Positions 44,040 to 55,220 of a stretch of 64,000 nt of DNA are shown here, in pieces; the stretch's first letter is position 1, and every line of letters starts with the position of its first letter. A model generated the notes under the pieces. It searched no databases. It saw nothing but the letters and a program-made list of their open reading frames with translations, and was not told the DNA's origin. The DNA comes from Symsagittifera roscoffensis. Lineage: Eukaryota > Xenacoelomorpha > Acoela > Convolutidae. The stretch lies in the NCBI RefSeq assembly GCF_963678635.1, contig NC_087065.1, positions 39,345,599-39,409,598 on the forward strand. Reading direction: 5' to 3'. The translations under genes and the position numbers were made by a program.

Positions 44040-47010
44040 CGCAAAAATGAGTCATAAGCTAACTTTTGATGAAATCGACAAACTTAACAAAACACCACTT
44101 AGAAAATTTTCTTCAGTTCTTTATAATCAAAAAGAAGGTTATCGACAAAATATTGAGATGATCAACAGTCGATCCCATGCAAAGCAAGCGGAAACCAGGC
44201 TAGATACTAACATTTGAAAGCTTAATGAAAAAAGCCGTCAGAGATTTTCAGCGTTCCCAAAACCAGATGAGAAAAAAACGTGCTTTTGCGATCGAGCACA
44301 ACGGCTCGCAAAAGAATTAAAACCCTGCCCAATGATAATATTGTGCAATCGTACAGGGGCAGCACCTAGAAGGAAAAAATAAAGGTACTAAAATATTCTG
44401 AGCATCAATTGAAATGTGATCTAATACAAGATGAAACGAACTCCGTCCCCAAGAAAAAATTTTCGAAAACCGATGATTTTAATAAGAGTCAACAGCTAAT
44501 CGCTCTAATAATAAATAAACTCAAAAACCCGAACTGATTGTAATATGTAAAATTTAACTCGATAATGATAGACATCAAAGACTGGAGCTTTTTATACTGG
44601 GATAAAACTCATTTCAATGATGAGCACGGTGTGCCGTTTCGTACTTGACTCCATTCTGTTGTTTGCCAATATTCAAATAACCTTCCTGGAGTTAAATTAA
44701 CCCCTGATTACACCACTAATGCTTCGTCCAACACCAATTACCACTTGCGGAAACACCCCTACAGGCGATCCAAAACCACAGGCAACAATTATGTGATTTA
44801 AAGGGCTATATTCAGGGTCATCGACAAACATTCAACAATACGCAAAAATTTCAGGGTTAAAATTCATGTGTAGATACTTGTTAAGAAAAACTTTTTCATG
44901 AAGTCCGGCGTTTTTTCCTATGAATAAAATTCTTATGTTTCTTATCTTGGTTAGTATCTCTCTGTTTAGATTTAGTGATCTTGATCAAACTAATTTATAG
45001 CTGTTTGAAAAACAAAGCTATAGAAACAAATTTCCAAGGATTGTCACAGTTTTTTCTAAGTATATTTTACGCAGTACCACTCTTGCGCACTTAAGAATGG
45101 AAATCGTCCCCTCTCAAGCGCACGATTGTTCTTATTTAATTTTTATTATAATCAATATTCTTATGACTACTAGTACGATTTTTAAAACAAATTAAAGCAA
45201 ACAGTGGATATTCATCCAAACCCTTGTTCCTTAACATCATACATAAACATCACACATAAACATCATACACAAATTAGAGAATTATAGGGATAACATCAAA
45301 ATCCTTTATCTAGACTGTAGAAGTTTAAACAGGAAGCGAACAAAAATCGAAGCTTTCGTGAACAAAATCAGTGATAGAAAAAATCTCATTGAACAAAAAT
45401 GAAAGATCAATATTGGTGAAAAATCGTCCAGCCCGCAATAAAACATTAAGCTTGCATTTATTGAAGATTTTGTTATATCCATAGACTATGTACAATCCTT
45501 CAATTCTAGCCTGATCTTATTGAGAGACTCCAACCTAACTGGAAGCAGATGAGAAAGCTTTCCTTGACACACTTTTCATACCGTATAACCTTGAAGTTGC
45601 TAAAAAAAACTATACCTACACATTCAAAAATCCTAATAGACTGTTTAATCACTGATTTCAGCTTAAAAGACCAATCAAACCGGTCATTTATTTTCCCTCC
45701 TCCATTTAAAACGAACCACCTAGTCACATTAATCATTACTGGGCTCAGATTGCGTCAGGTCACACCTATCAAACGCACGCTATATGACAAAAAGAACTAC
45801 TGAGAATTGATCTTGAAAACAAATCTTTCGAGGATGAACTGGGAAAGTTTCTAAAGACAAAACACTCCTGAGATTTGCAAAGTTATTAATTCTAATATTG
45901 TGACAGCTATCAAATTTTGTGCCCCACCAAAAACAATATTTATTCAAAATGATAAAACTAGAAAAAATTTATGTCAGTTATTTTCGTCGAAAAAGAACGA
46001 GCGCCAAAAATGGATTATCATAAATGCTAGAAGAAACTCAAAAAATGCAAGTAGCGTTTCTGTACTAAAAAGTATTTCGGAGAATCAAAAACAAATCAGA
46101 ACATAATGAAAACTTCCTAGTTTTCAACGCTAGGTTGTTTGAGAAAAAAAGCAGTTCCACGTCTTTTTTAGAGAATGCCACATCTCATTAAAAACTTCAT
46201 TCCGGTTCGAGACAACCGTTGAATGCAAAAAAATTACAAAACCTTAATGCAAAAACAAACATCGGGACCGTCTGATATTCCAACTGAAAGATCGATGCAA
46301 AGAAAGTTACACACACCTACATTCCTAAATGAATTTCTGATGAAACTTTTTACCAGTTTACATGAAAGACTACCCAGAAAATTACAGTCCAATTTCCATA
46401 ACCGGCGCATTATCGAAAGTTTTTGACGACAACTTTTATGTAACCAAATAAATGAGTACCTACAGTCCAACCTCCTAGACAACACTCAATGTGGGTTTCG
46501 AACGTCTTTTTCAACAATTGACGCTATCTTATACTGTACAGACACCTTAAGAAAAGCAATTGACAACAGCAAATACGATGCTTGCTCATTACTACAACTA
46601 CCAAACTCAATCGATTCTAATGATCGTAGATTTATACAAAAAAACTGAATACGTCAGGTTTTCAGAAAGCGCGATTACAATGTTAAATTCATTCATAAGC
46701 AACCGACAGCAAAAAAAAAACTAAATAAAATCGAATCTAATTGGATCTCACTACATCAGGAGTACCCTAGGTTTCTGTTCTTGGACCTCTAATTTTTAAA
46801 CTGTATATAAATGATCTTAAAAAAATGTCCAATTCGTGTAAAGTTGTGCAATACGCCGAGGACACGCTTATCTTTTGTAAAAATAACAATGGAAATTTTG
46901 CAAGGCAACAACTGGAGGAAAACCAAATAGGAATACTTTAAACCCTAGTTTCTTAAATTCAATGCAAAAAATACAGATTATTGTGTTCAGTCGAAAAACT
47001 TATTAAATAG
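44040..47010 (+). pseudogene. Degenerate CR1/Jockey-like LINE (ORF1, endonuclease and RT remnants)
   Basis: An ORF1-like frame starts at 44047 (MSHKLTFDEIDKLNKTPLRK). An endonuclease start is suggested at ~45298 (IKILYLDCRSLNRKR), with endonuclease C-terminal sequence at 45560-45800. RT traces follow: NYSPISITGALSKVF near 46380, LGFCSWTSNFKLYINDL near 46770 and QYAEDTLIF near 46850, where YADD has become YAED. Many stops and shifts. Lies just upstream of a better copy of a related element. Confidence 0.65.
45235..45275. repeat. Short ACATAAACATCA minisatellite
   Basis: About three units of a ~14-bp repeat. Confidence 0.7.
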
Positions 47011-47189
47011 TTATTTTCAGTTAAAAATGAATAACAGGGCAGCCGTGGTGGCCCTCTATTTCTAACTACTGATTATCACTATACCAAATTCAACAAACCT
47101 GGTCTCTGGGAAAACAGCTTCTTCCTTCTTTTCTCCATCTCCAGTACCAGCTGAGTTCTTTCCTTATCTATTTCCTTATTTTTATCTCT

Positions 47190-47780
47190 ATGTTAGAAAT
47201 CATAGCCGCAAGTTCCCTTTCTCACTCAATCGAACAAGGTCTAACCCCTGAACAGAAAAATATAGTAAAGCAAATTGTCTACGCCGAGGGGGGATTTAAC
47301 CTGAACCCAAGGACGAACTTTAAATTTAAAAACGCTACCGATTATATACGAGCAACGAGCAAATCTAATATACTGTGGCACGATCTTATCAACAATTCGA
47401 TCACAGAGTTTAAAAAGATCAAACCCCTTACGACTCAGCAACTCCTGGATACTCTCAGAAGTTTTAACAATCTGTTTGCTATTGTCTACTGTCAGCGTAC
47501 GGGAGCAGAAAATATATTCGACGAGCTACGAACTCTTGACACGATTATCATCGACGTTACAAAACATCTTATCAGTAAATCAGAGAGTCTAGACGAAAAC
47601 ATCACAGGACTTTATCGCGAGCTTCACCAGTCATCTGATCTAGAACTACGATCTCTCTCGGTAGTCTTGCACTACTATCCGAACCTTCACGCGATCTTCA
47701 AAACCCGCTCCACGAAAAGCAAACCATCGAAGAATCGACGAAGAGCCAAGAAGAGGCAACGCTCAGCAACTCCACAATAA
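47190..47780 (+). CDS. Upstream ORF of a LINE, function unknown
   Basis: 196 codons from ATG at 47190. No family recognised. It is mostly helical-looking, with an N-terminal GLTPEQKNIV, a middle rich in Leu/Ile, and a strongly basic C-terminus (KSKPSKNRRRAKKRQR) suggesting nucleic-acid binding. It is in the same orientation as, and ~135 bp before, the PHD-containing ORF1, so the element would have three ORFs rather than two. It is intact, unlike the endonuclease. Alternatives: a captured host fragment, or the real ORF1 with the next frame as a second product. Confidence 0.65.
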   Translation: MLEIIAASSLSHSIEQGLTPEQKNIVKQIVYAEGGFNLNPRTNFKFKNATDYIRATSKSNILWHDLINNSITEFKKIKPLTTQQLLDTLRSFNNLFAIVYCQRTGAENIFDELRTLDTIIIDVTKHLISKSESLDENITGLYRELHQSSDLELRSLSVVLHYYPNLHAIFKTRSTKSKPSKNRRRAKKRQRSATPQ

Positions 47781-47805
47781 AACGGTTAGTAAAACTCGTA
47801 CTGGT

Positions 47806-47901
47806 TGTACTCTTTGAGTCCTTTGACTCGGAGTCCCTTTCTAGTTTTACTACATTAGTATATAACTGAGTGTACTCTTTGAGTCTTTTGACTCGGAGTC
47901 C
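47806..47901. repeat. Twin 31-bp repeats with hairpins between two LINE ORFs
   Basis: TGTACTCTTTGAGTCCTTTG...GGAGTCC at 47806-47836 and again at 47871-47901 with one C/T change. Each contains GAGTC-(C/T)TTT-GACTC, able to form a hairpin. They occupy the spacer between the stop of the upstream ORF and the ATG of the next. Confidence 0.85.
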
Positions 47902-47914
47902 TCACCAAACAAAT

Positions 47915-48778
47915 ATGACACGAAATCGTGAAATGACCACTGATTCCGTATGCGAAACTTGCCAACAAAAAATCAAAAAGAATGAAGATACATTCTGTTG
48001 CATCGTGTGTAATTGCAAAATGCACCTGACGAAAAGCTGTACCAGCCTAAGCGATCTAGCAATCAATGGTATTACGACACTGGGAAAAAACATTGCTCTA
48101 CTCTGCAACAAATGTGTGGATTCCAACGGATATGAGAGAATCCGAAAAGCAGTCAGTGACGCTGAACAAACCTCGCCGAAGCAATTCAAGAAGATTGAAG
48201 AGGACATGGACGAACTCAGAAAGAACGTACAGGAGATTAAAACGCTGTTCTCCCAAACCACAATGAAGCCAAATGAGATCAAATCAGAAGCAAAAACCAA
48301 GGTACCGATAAACGCAACGCCGAAACAAGAAAATCAAAACGGAATCCGCATCCGCGGCATCCCTGAACTAAACGACAAAGATCAAAGAAAAAGACAAGAA
48401 AATGACATCCTACAAGTAAAGGAAATCTTGGAGCACATGCAAATTGTGCCAGAGATAGTTGATCTGTTCCGGATGGGTCAACGACAGGAAGGCAAGGACC
48501 GAATCATACTGGTAAAAGTCCCAATTTGGCAGAAACGACTAATACTATCATCCGCTTGCCGCCTAAAAACATATGACAAACCTGTGTTTGTCAGCCCCGA
48601 GCTATCAGTGGATGAAGCAAAACTTGAAAATCAAGCACTGCAAAAACGGCGGGAGCTCATAAACGAAAACATCGATAAACAAAACCTGCGCATCCGCGAT
48701 GGAAAACTCTACCAGAAAATAGAAAACAGATGGACAGCAGTTGCAACCGAAAAAACGGAGAACTCAATCTCCAATTGA
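47915..48778 (+). CDS. LINE ORF1 protein with PHD-type zinc finger and RRM-like region
   Basis: Start taken at ATG 47915 because the frame upstream has no ATG. 287 residues. PHD-type Cys4-His-Cys3 pattern: C13, C16, C29, C32, H37, C42, C64, C67. A charged, coiled-coil-like segment follows (~75-115). The C-terminal RRM-like region includes GIRIRGIPEL, VDLFRMGQ and DRIILVKVP. This order is known from ORF1 of CR1-type elements, where it binds RNA and packages the element transcript; the function is inferred from family. Intact. Confidence 0.8.
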   Translation: MTRNREMTTDSVCETCQQKIKKNEDTFCCIVCNCKMHLTKSCTSLSDLAINGITTLGKNIALLCNKCVDSNGYERIRKAVSDAEQTSPKQFKKIEEDMDELRKNVQEIKTLFSQTTMKPNEIKSEAKTKVPINATPKQENQNGIRIRGIPELNDKDQRKRQENDILQVKEILEHMQIVPEIVDLFRMGQRQEGKDRIILVKVPIWQKRLILSSACRLKTYDKPVFVSPELSVDEAKLENQALQKRRELINENIDKQNLRIRDGKLYQKIENRWTAVATEKTENSISN

Positions 48779-48789
48779 CTAGAACTCTT

Positions 48790-49392
48790 TCCTAGCCTAC
48801 CCCTCTACAACGTCCGAAGCATACTCGACTACAATCGAAGATCAAACTTCGCAAATGCGATAAACACAAGCTGTCAATACCAACTACTTTGCCTAACTCT
48901 ATATTCTTGCCTCAATTTGAACTCTATCGATCTGAAAGAACTTCAAAAACCGGTCTATCAAAACACGGAGGAGTTCTAATTGGCATCAACGCCAACATAC
49001 CACATAACCGCATTGATACAGGCATGCAAGACTGTGTAATGGTTCAACTCAAGATATCTGTACCAATACTTGTCTGCTGTATATATTGTGCCCCTGTGTA
49101 TAGCCCATACCGATGGTCACTAGATCAACTTAACTCATTGCTGAACTTAATAAAAGCAGCACAACGCGAGCAAGGCATACAAAATCTTGTCAATGTTGGA
49201 GATATCAACTTCTCGTGTACAAATTGGAAATCACTCTCATCAAAATGCGAGTACGAACAAAGCATCCTAGACAACTTCCAGGAATTAAACCTGGAACAAT
49301 TCATCATAACCGATACTGGAAAGAGCCTGGATATCCTGCTCTGCAACAATCCTGATATCATACTAGACGTATACATGGACTTGTATATCTGA
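48790..49392 (+). pseudogene. LINE ORF2, AP-endonuclease part, damaged
   Basis: The open part 48889-49392 contains GGVLIGINANIP, a CIYCAPVYSPYRW motif, the GDINF motif and SLDILLCNNPD, i.e. most endonuclease motifs. The N-terminal segment (NVRSILDYNRR...) is in another frame at 48820-48885, with the expected TETWL box deleted. The frame stops at 49390 before the final DHxP-type motif. Not functional as it stands. Confidence 0.8.
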
Positions 49393-49427
49393 ATTGTCCT
49401 TATCGCTCTCAGCTGACCAATGCAATC

Positions 49428-51215
49428 ATGAAACAGAAATTTTCAAGTCTGGAATCTTCTCAAACGTCCAAAAATACCAAAACTATCATGAAAACAAGCT
49501 CAATCCCAAATGAAATATTTCTTGACGATAAGTCAGCTAATACCGATATCGAAAAAGCCGAATTATTTAATCAGTACTTCCAATCCGTTTTCAGTAAGAA
49601 TCACCACGATTATACTCTCACAGAGGGACAGCACAAGCTGTCGATGATTCATTTCTCAGAACTAGAAATACAACTCGTTCTCCAATCGCTGGACGAGAGC
49701 AAGGCCAAAGGACTTGACCGTATGGGGAAAAACCTGCTGAAAAAATTATCAGACTCCCTACCAAATTCACTGCATCTCATATTCAACACAATTGCAAACA
49801 AATGCTACTTCCCATCATTCTGGAAAACAAGCGAAAAAATCCCCATATTTAAAGAAGGGAACAAACAAATGGTAGATAATTACAGGCCGATCAGCCTCCT
49901 CGTAGCAGTATCCAAAGTTCTCGAGAAACTTATTTTCGACAGAATGTACCCAATCTTATCCACCGCATTGTCCCAATCTCAACACGGTTTTCGGCAAAGA
50001 CGCTCATCTATAACAAACCTAATCGAATACCTGTTTGTGAACTTTGACAATAGCAACTGCCACTTCCTAGCGTCATTTTACCTCGACTTCCAGAAGGCTT
50101 TTGACAAAGTCAATCATAATATAACGATCGAAAAACTCAGCAGAGCTGGAATAACAGGCCCAATATTGGATCTAATCAAAAGTTACCTGACCGGTCGAAC
50201 CCAAACAGTACGCATCGGCAGCTCGGTCTCAAGCCAACTGCCAATTTATAGTGGAGTGCCGCAAGGATCTATTCTAGGGCCACTCCTTTTCTTAGTATAC
50301 ATCAACGACTTGCCAAAATGTGTCATGTCATCGTGCTACGGCTATGCGGATGACTATAAAATTATGGGCACCGACCCGACTACCTTGCACATCGATATTA
50401 GAAAAGTCTGGAAGTGGTGTGAAACCAATGAAATGCGCCTCAATATGACCAAGAGCAAAACATTAGTAATTAAGGGCGAGTGCAACCTAAGCATATTCTC
50501 GTAAAAATTCGAACAGCCTAACGAACTTAAAGATCTTGGAATGATAATGTCAAAAAATCTTAACTGGACTTCTCATGCAAACAATCGTGCGAGCAAAGCA
50601 CTGAAGGCCCTATACTGCATCAAAAGAAACTTATCACCTGCCACAACCATGAACAACAGGAAAAATGCATATAAAAGCTATGTAGTACCTATCGTTAGCT
50701 ATGCATCATCAGTCTGGAAACCCTCAAAGCAAGATCGTGCCACCTTAGAAAAAGTGCAACAGAGAGCAACGAAATGGATACTTGGAAATAAACAAATTCC
50801 TTATAAATCGAGGTTAACCACTCTTCAAATTCTTCCCTTGTCTCTTTACCAAGAAATGCATGTACTACTTTTGTTCGCGAACATTCTAAGAGGAAAGACC
50901 GACCTGGAATGGTGGCGATTTATAGAACTCACTGAATCAAATCGACCGAAAACAACAAGACGTTTAGACGCGAAGAACTTTCGACTTCATAAATGCGAAT
51001 CTGATTTCTGGCAACGCGCCTGCAGCCTGACAAACATATTTCACGATCATCTGAAATATGAAGTCCTATTAAGTGACTCGTTTAAACCAAAAATATCAAG
51101 AGTGTACTGGCAATTCTACGAGAAAATCTACAATGAAGTCGATACCTGCACCTGGAGAATCAACTGCGGATGCACAAGATGCTTAAACTTCAAAAAACTA
51201 AAATCATTAAGCTAA
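49428..51215 (+). pseudogene. LINE ORF2, reverse transcriptase part, one in-frame stop
   Basis: RT motif order is complete: NYRPISLL, QHGFRQRRSS, YLDFQKAFDKVNH (motif A), GVPQGSILGPLLFLVYINDL (motif B), YADD at 50343-50354, then NELKDLGM. A TAA at 50502-50504 splits it, and the same frame continues to 51215 through SYASSVWKP and VQQRATKWILG to a C-terminal CTWRINCGCTRC. The endonuclease is in a different frame and the linker is shortened. A CR1/Jockey-group element; exact clade not determined. Confidence 0.88.
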
Positions 51216-51279
51216 AATATGATTGATCTCATAAACTTGATTCGGGAGCTAACTCCCATGGATGTATCCTAAATTCTGT

Positions 51280-51300
51280 TTTATTATTATTATTATTATT
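51280..51300 (+). repeat. (ATT)n tail of the LINE
   Basis: TTATTATTATTATTATTATT marks the 3' end of the element that started near 47040. It is also the left edge of tandem duplication E. Confidence 0.8.
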
Positions 51301-53034
51301 CAAGAAAAATACTCAAATAGACTAGACAATTTAACAGAGAAAAAACTAATGTTAATTATGTTCTAGTCGTTTTAGACCAATTTTTAACATTTCAAGGGAA
51401 AACCAAATTGATTTTGAGAAAAATGGTGCGCGGAATTAAACACTTCAATCAACCAAAACACCATACCCAATTAAAACAAGAAACCTGCTTATAAATGCGC
51501 TTGTCATAAGTCATCTACACTATCCAGCCATTCTTTTCAGCGGAAATTCAGCAAATCTAACATCACTAGAAAAGTAAGTAAGCTGGGCTATAAATACTTG
51601 TTGCAATCGCCCAAAAAATACTCATCCTCCGACTTGAAATTAAAATATGATATTGTTTCAATGTTTCTTGACTGGAAATTGATCTGCCATTTCTGGAAAC
51701 CAAAAACAAACGACAACCAGATTATGAAAAAATCAACTACGACAATTGTTAAATCAAAGAAAATGCAAACAAAAAACTTCTTTAGTTGAAAAAAGGGATC
51801 AATTAAATTGGGCCCTTCCGTCATGCGACGGTACGTGCACTGGTTGGATAAATAAGATATATAAATGAAAAATTATTATTCAAAATATCAGCAACAATAT
51901 GGAACAACATTCATCAAAATATATCCTCAGATGACGTACTGACTTATAGAAAAATTAAAGTAAGACTAAAGAATTACTATATATCTCTATTGATGGAAGA
52001 TAACACGGTGACAACCTATGGTAAACTGTAATGGAAAGACTTCAAACTTATTTGAGTTTTTCCTGATTGCCTTGTTAGTTTTTTTTAGCAGTGCCATGTA
52101 TAATTATGTGTAAAGTGAAAATATGTAGAAAAAAAAGTTAATGCTGAGTGAATTTGCTTTTTAAAAATTATTTCAACTTTCTAAAAAGTATTTTTGAAAG
52201 TGTTCTAAGTCCAGGTTAGTAGTAAATTTACAATTTACAGGAGTTAGTCAAAAACACTTGCAACTACAACGAAAACTGCTTAAAGTACAAGGCAATTAAT
52301 TGCAGCACGTTTTGCGCCAAGATCATGGAATTTAATAAAAATCTAGCAATCAAGTTGTATTAAAAAAAATGTTAACGCTACAAAATTGTCATCAACTAAC
52401 CCATTAATAAACTAAAAGCCAAAGCAGCTAAGATCCCTTGTAGCAATAGACCCAAAAAATTGAAGAAATCTCCAGGCTGGCAACCTGATATAGTTCCATC
52501 GCTGTCATCATTTGGTTCCGGTGAATCAGTACTATTTATATTATTTATCAACCTCTACCTGGAAAATTCAAAAGAAAATGAACAGTATGTAGGAAATAGT
52601 CAAGCCGCAGCACAAGGGCGACTTAGGAATTTTGCGAAGTAAGCTGGATTATCAACATTGTGACCAGCTTCGCCCCCACAATTCAATACGGGTCCATCAG
52701 ATGATATACAAGACTGCGCCAAGCATAGTATTATACTACCTTGTTATTACGTTCGCTTGGTTCAACAAATTTAAAAAAATTCCCTTGGCTCAACAAATTT
52801 TTTGTTTTTTTTTTCTTCCAAATTAATCAGAAGGTCAAAAGTATCATAGTAACCGAGGTTACAGTCATGAGTCCCTACATCATGTATTCCAGTCAAAATC
52901 CTTGGAATTTTTTAGATATGGAAGTGATAATGATAAAAGAAGATGACAAGTGTTTAAGTGCTTTTCTATTAAAATCGATACGGGTTACGTTTCTTCAATA
53001 AGAACACGCAACTCGACAGGAGATAATATAATAT

Positions 53035-53425
53035 ACAAGTGTTACAAGTAAAAAATTTCGTCGAAAGTTATTTTGTCATTTATTGTTCCGAGTACGCAAG
53101 CGGCATTCGCAATCTGTATTGCCAGGGAGATTCTCTATTTTAAAAAGCTGCCTGCTCTGGGTTCCTCAGTGCATATGCTTAGGTTCTTACAAAGTTTGCT
53201 AAAAAAAAACTTCTGTGCTGGGCCCGGCTGCGCCCTGAATTTCAAAAGCTAGCGGTTGAAAAAGATATCCATCATTTACAAGATCTTTATACTTGTCAAT
53301 TTTTCGCTCTTCCGCTTCAGCGGCAGCCGTACCAGTGTTACAAACAGACCCGGCATTAATCCTATAAGGAGCTAAGGAATCTACTACCGTTACATCCCAC
53401 AAGAGCTGCTTACCATCAGCCCATG
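53035..53425 (-). pseudogene. 3' end of a restriction-nuclease-type retroelement (duplicate fragment)
   Basis: Carries LLWDVTVVDSLAPYRINAGS, AAAEAEERKIDKYKDLVNDG and FQPLAFEIQGA, then in another frame KQRISLAIQIANAACVLGTI. It retains AAA (Lys) where the longer copy at 57267 has a TAA stop. Confidence 0.8.
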
Positions 53426-55220
53426 TTTGTTTCTGTTTTATTATTAATATTATTATTCAAGAAAAATACTCAAATAGACTAGACAATTTAACAGAGAAAA
53501 AACTGTTAATTATGTTCTAGTCGTTTTAGACCAATTTTTAACATTTCAAGGGAAAACCAAATTGATTTTGAGAAAAATGGTGTGCGGAATTAAACACTTC
53601 AATCAACCAAAACACCATACCCAATTAAAACAAGAAACCTGCTTATAAATGCGCTTGTCATAAGTCATCTACACTATCCAGCCATTCTTTTCAGCGGAAA
53701 TTCAGCAAATCTAACATCACTAGAAAAGTAAGTAAGCTGGGCTATAAATACTTGTTGCAATCGCCCAAAAAATACTCATCCTCCGACTTGAAATTAAAAT
53801 ATGATATTGTTTCAATGTTTCTTGACTGGAAATTGATCTGCCATTTCTGGAAACCAAAAACAAACGACAACCAGATTATGAAAAAATCAACTACGAAAAT
53901 TGTTAAATCAAAGAAAATGCAAACAAAAAACTTCTTTAGTTGAAAAAAGGGATCAATTAAATTGGGCCCTTCCGTCATGCGACGGTACGTGCACTGGTTG
54001 GATAAATAAGATATATAAATGAAAAATTATTATTCAAAATATCAGCAACAATATGGAACAACATTCATCAAAATATATCCTCAGATGACGTACTGACTTA
54101 TAGAAAAATTAAAGTAAGACTAAAGAATTACTATATATCTCTATTGATGGAAGATAACACGGTGACAACCTATGGTAAACTGTAATGGAAAGACTTCAAA
54201 CTTATTTGAGTTTTTCCTGATTGCCTTGTTAGTTTTTTTTAGCAGTGCCATGTATAATTATGTGTAAAGTGAAAATATGTAGAAAAAAAAGTTAATGCTG
54301 AGTGAATTACATTTGCTTTTTAAAAATTATTTCAACTTTCTAAAAAGTATTTTTGAAAGTGTTCTAAGTCCAGGTTAGTAGTAAATTTACAATTTACAGG
54401 AGTTAGTCAAAAACACTTGCAACTACAACGAAAACTGCTTAAAGTACAAGTCAATTAATTGCAGCACGTTTTGCGCCAAGATCATGGAATTTAATAAAAA
54501 TCTAGCAATCAAGTTGTATTAAAAAAAATGTTAACGCTACAAAATTGTCATCAACTAACCCATTAATAAGCTAAAAGCCAAAGCAGCTAAGATCCCTTGT
54601 AGCAATAGACCCAAAAAATTGAAGAAATCTCCAGGCTGGCAACCTGATATAGTTCCATCGCTGTCATCATTTGGTTCCGGTGAATCAGTACTATTTATAT
54701 TATTTATCATCCTCTACCTGGAAAATTCAAAAGAAAATGAACAGTATGTAGGAAATAGTCAAGCCGCAGCACAAGGGCGACTTAGGAATTTTGCGAAGTA
54801 AGCTGGATTATCAACATTGTGACCAGCTTCGCCCCCACAATTCAATACGGGTCCATCAGATGATATACAAGACTGCGCCAAGCATAGTATTATACTACCT
54901 CGTTATTACGTTCGCTTGGTTCAACAAATTTAAAAAAATTCCCTTGGCTCAACAAATTTTTTGTTTTTTTTCTTCCAAATTAATCAGAAGGTAAAAGGTA
55001 TCATAGTAACCGAGGTTACAGTCATGAGTCCCTACATCATGTATTCCAGTCAAAATCCTTGGAATTTTTTAGATATGGAAGTGATAATGATAAAAGATGA
55101 CAAGAGTTTAAGTGCTTTTCAATTAAAATCGATACGGGTTACGTTTCTTCAATAAGAACACGCAACTCGACAGGAGATAATATAATATAAAAGGGGGCAA
55201 ACATTGAGACAAACACACAA

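Larger units (their letters stand above)
51274..53425. repeat. Tandem duplication E, copy 1
   Basis: Runs from the LINE tail to within a reverse-transcriptase fragment (minus strand), ending at CAGCCCATG. A few filler bases (TTTGT) follow before copy 2 begins. The interior 51300-53020 has no recognised gene. It contains the uninterrupted target site of the PLE (53027-53035). Confidence 0.9.
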
